A DNA stretch of 15,193 nt from a candidate division NPL-UPA2 bacterium (GTDB taxonomy: Bacteria > Bacillota > UBA994), in the NCBI GenBank assembly GCA_018725205.1, contig QLUB01000033.1, positions 1 through 15,193 on the forward strand. Reading direction: 5' to 3'. This document shows positions 14,650-15,193 of this stretch, piece after piece. Position 1 is the stretch's first letter. Every line of letters begins with the position of its first letter. The notes below the pieces were generated by a model. That model did not search any database. It worked only from the letters and a program-made list of their open reading frames with translations, and was not told the DNA's origin. The translations under genes were made by a program, and so were the position numbers.

Positions 14650-14675
14650 GCAGAACTTACAGGCCTCTTCTATTT
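14638..14675 (+). terminator. Intrinsic terminator overlapping the ymxH stop
   Basis: A 13-bp stem (14638-14650 with 14656-14668, one T-G wobble) encloses a CAGAA loop and is followed by a T-rich run (TTCTATTT). The ymxH stop TAA (14647-14649) lies in the left arm. It should separate the ylxY-ymxH transcript from dpaA. Confidence 0.8.
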
Positions 14676-14704
14676 CACCTTCTCCCTTTGGATGTCATAT
14701 AGTG
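14676..14704 (+). promoter_or_regulatory. Candidate sigma-K-type promoter of dpaA
   Basis: CACC (14676-14679) and CATATAGTG (14696-14704) are separated by 16 bp. They resemble the sigma-K pattern (mACm, then CATAnnnTA), with one mismatch in the -10. In B. subtilis the dipicolinate synthase operon is transcribed in the mother cell under sigma-K. The preceding terminator also requires a new promoter in this gap. The boxes are short, so the match could be chance. Confidence 0.38.
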
Positions 14705-14731
14705 GTTGTAGATGTTAAGGGGGAGGAGCCT

Positions 14732-15193
14732 ATGAGTGCGGTACTAGCGGGCCTTACAATTGGCATTGTCGGCGGTGACAGAAGAACGGAGTATTATTTG
14801 CCAAGTTTGCTGCAGGCGGGCGCAAAAATCCTGGCAACGGGACTCGCGCGCCTTCCCGGTCGTCTGGATGTCGTTTTGGTGGACCTGATGACGGCTATCA
14901 GGTCGTGTCATGTGGTTCTGCTACCCATGGCCGGTATGGACACAAGAGGTAGCGTACAGTCGTATTACGACGACGCGCCGATTGTCCTCGACCTCACGTT
15001 GTCCTCTCGGGGGCTGTTAGTGCTCACGGGGGTAGCGAGACCAGAGCTACAAGAGCTAGGTGAGGCTAATGGCTGGCGGATGTGTGAAATAGGAGCAGAC
15101 GACGAACTGGCTTATCTTAACTCCGTGCCCACGGCAGAAGGAGCCGTACGTCTGGCAGAGGAACTATTGGTTTGCATGCGCCGGGATAGCGTC
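14732..15193 (+). CDS. dpaA: Dipicolinate synthase subunit A, N-terminal part (cut by window end)
   Basis: DpaA with DpaB makes dipicolinic acid, the major spore-core solute, from a lysine-pathway intermediate. I translated the 154 visible codons by hand. They begin MSAVLAGLTIGIVGGDRRTE, a dinucleotide-binding-like start with IGIVGGD at residues 10-16. They contain VVLLPMAGMDTRGSV, and the family signature LNSVPTAEGAV around residues 129-139. No stop occurs before the edge; the full protein is usually about 290-300 residues, so roughly half is present. GGAGG (14722-14726) precedes the ATG by 5 nt. In related genomes dpaB, asd, a dap aspartokinase gene and dapA follow. Confidence 0.9.
   Translation, partial: MSAVLAGLTIGIVGGDRRTEYYLPSLLQAGAKILATGLARLPGRLDVVLVDLMTAIRSCHVVLLPMAGMDTRGSVQSYYDDAPIVLDLTLSSRGLLVLTGVARPELQELGEANGWRMCEIGADDELAYLNSVPTAEGAVRLAEELLVCMRRDSV

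Noticed and set aside
1..15193. Mobile element, CRISPR array, phage or defence system
   Set aside because: No terminal repeats, repeat-spacer pattern, integrase/transposase or composition break was seen; all genes are core Bacillota genes in conserved order.

Overview
The window is a conserved chromosomal segment of a spore-forming member of the Bacillota. Its gene order, rimP-nusA-ylxR-ylxQ-infB-ylxP-rbfA-(nrnA)-truB-ribF-rpsO-pnp-ylxY-(SpoIID-like)-M16 peptidase-ymxH-dpaA, follows the Bacillus/Clostridia nusA-infB to spoVF arrangement. The dipicolinate synthase gene at the right edge and two sporulation-type cell-wall genes support an endospore former. All 17 genes are on the + strand. The genus cannot be told from the sequence. 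Base composition and codon use look uniform, and I see no mobile element, CRISPR array, tRNA or rRNA.

Positions 1-212 hold no recognisable gene. They contain a possible terminator hairpin for something upstream, a strong extended -10 sigma-A promoter (113-141), and a leader hairpin with a weak U-tract just before rimP that may be an attenuator. From 213 to 8024 a tightly packed operon encodes ribosome maturation (RimP, RbfA), transcription elongation/termination (NusA), RNA-binding accessory proteins (YlxR, YlxQ, YlxP), initiation factor IF2, the nanoRNase/pAp phosphatase NrnA, tRNA pseudouridine-55 synthase TruB and the FAD synthesis enzyme RibF. Most junctions overlap by 1-23 nt and use GTG starts, which suggests translational coupling.

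From 8025 to 10610, rpsO has a leader that folds as a three-way junction, as expected for S15 autoregulation. It is followed by a pair of identical palindromes, a clear intrinsic terminator, and pnp. As written, pnp carries a one-base insertion about 22 codons after its start.

From 10660 to 15193 lie envelope and sporulation genes: a polysaccharide deacetylase-family protein that has lost most catalytic motifs and also carries a one-base insertion, a secreted SpoIID/LytB-type protein, an M16 zinc peptidase, and a small YmxH/YlmC protein ending in a strong terminator. After a possible sigma-K-type promoter comes dpaA, cut by the window end.

The most useful points are the two apparent +1 indels in short homopolymers (probably sequence errors), the RNA elements around rimP and rpsO, the paired palindromes after rpsO, the probable pseudoenzyme deacetylase and the SpoIID-like gene next to it. 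I do not see evidence of a new multi-gene system.
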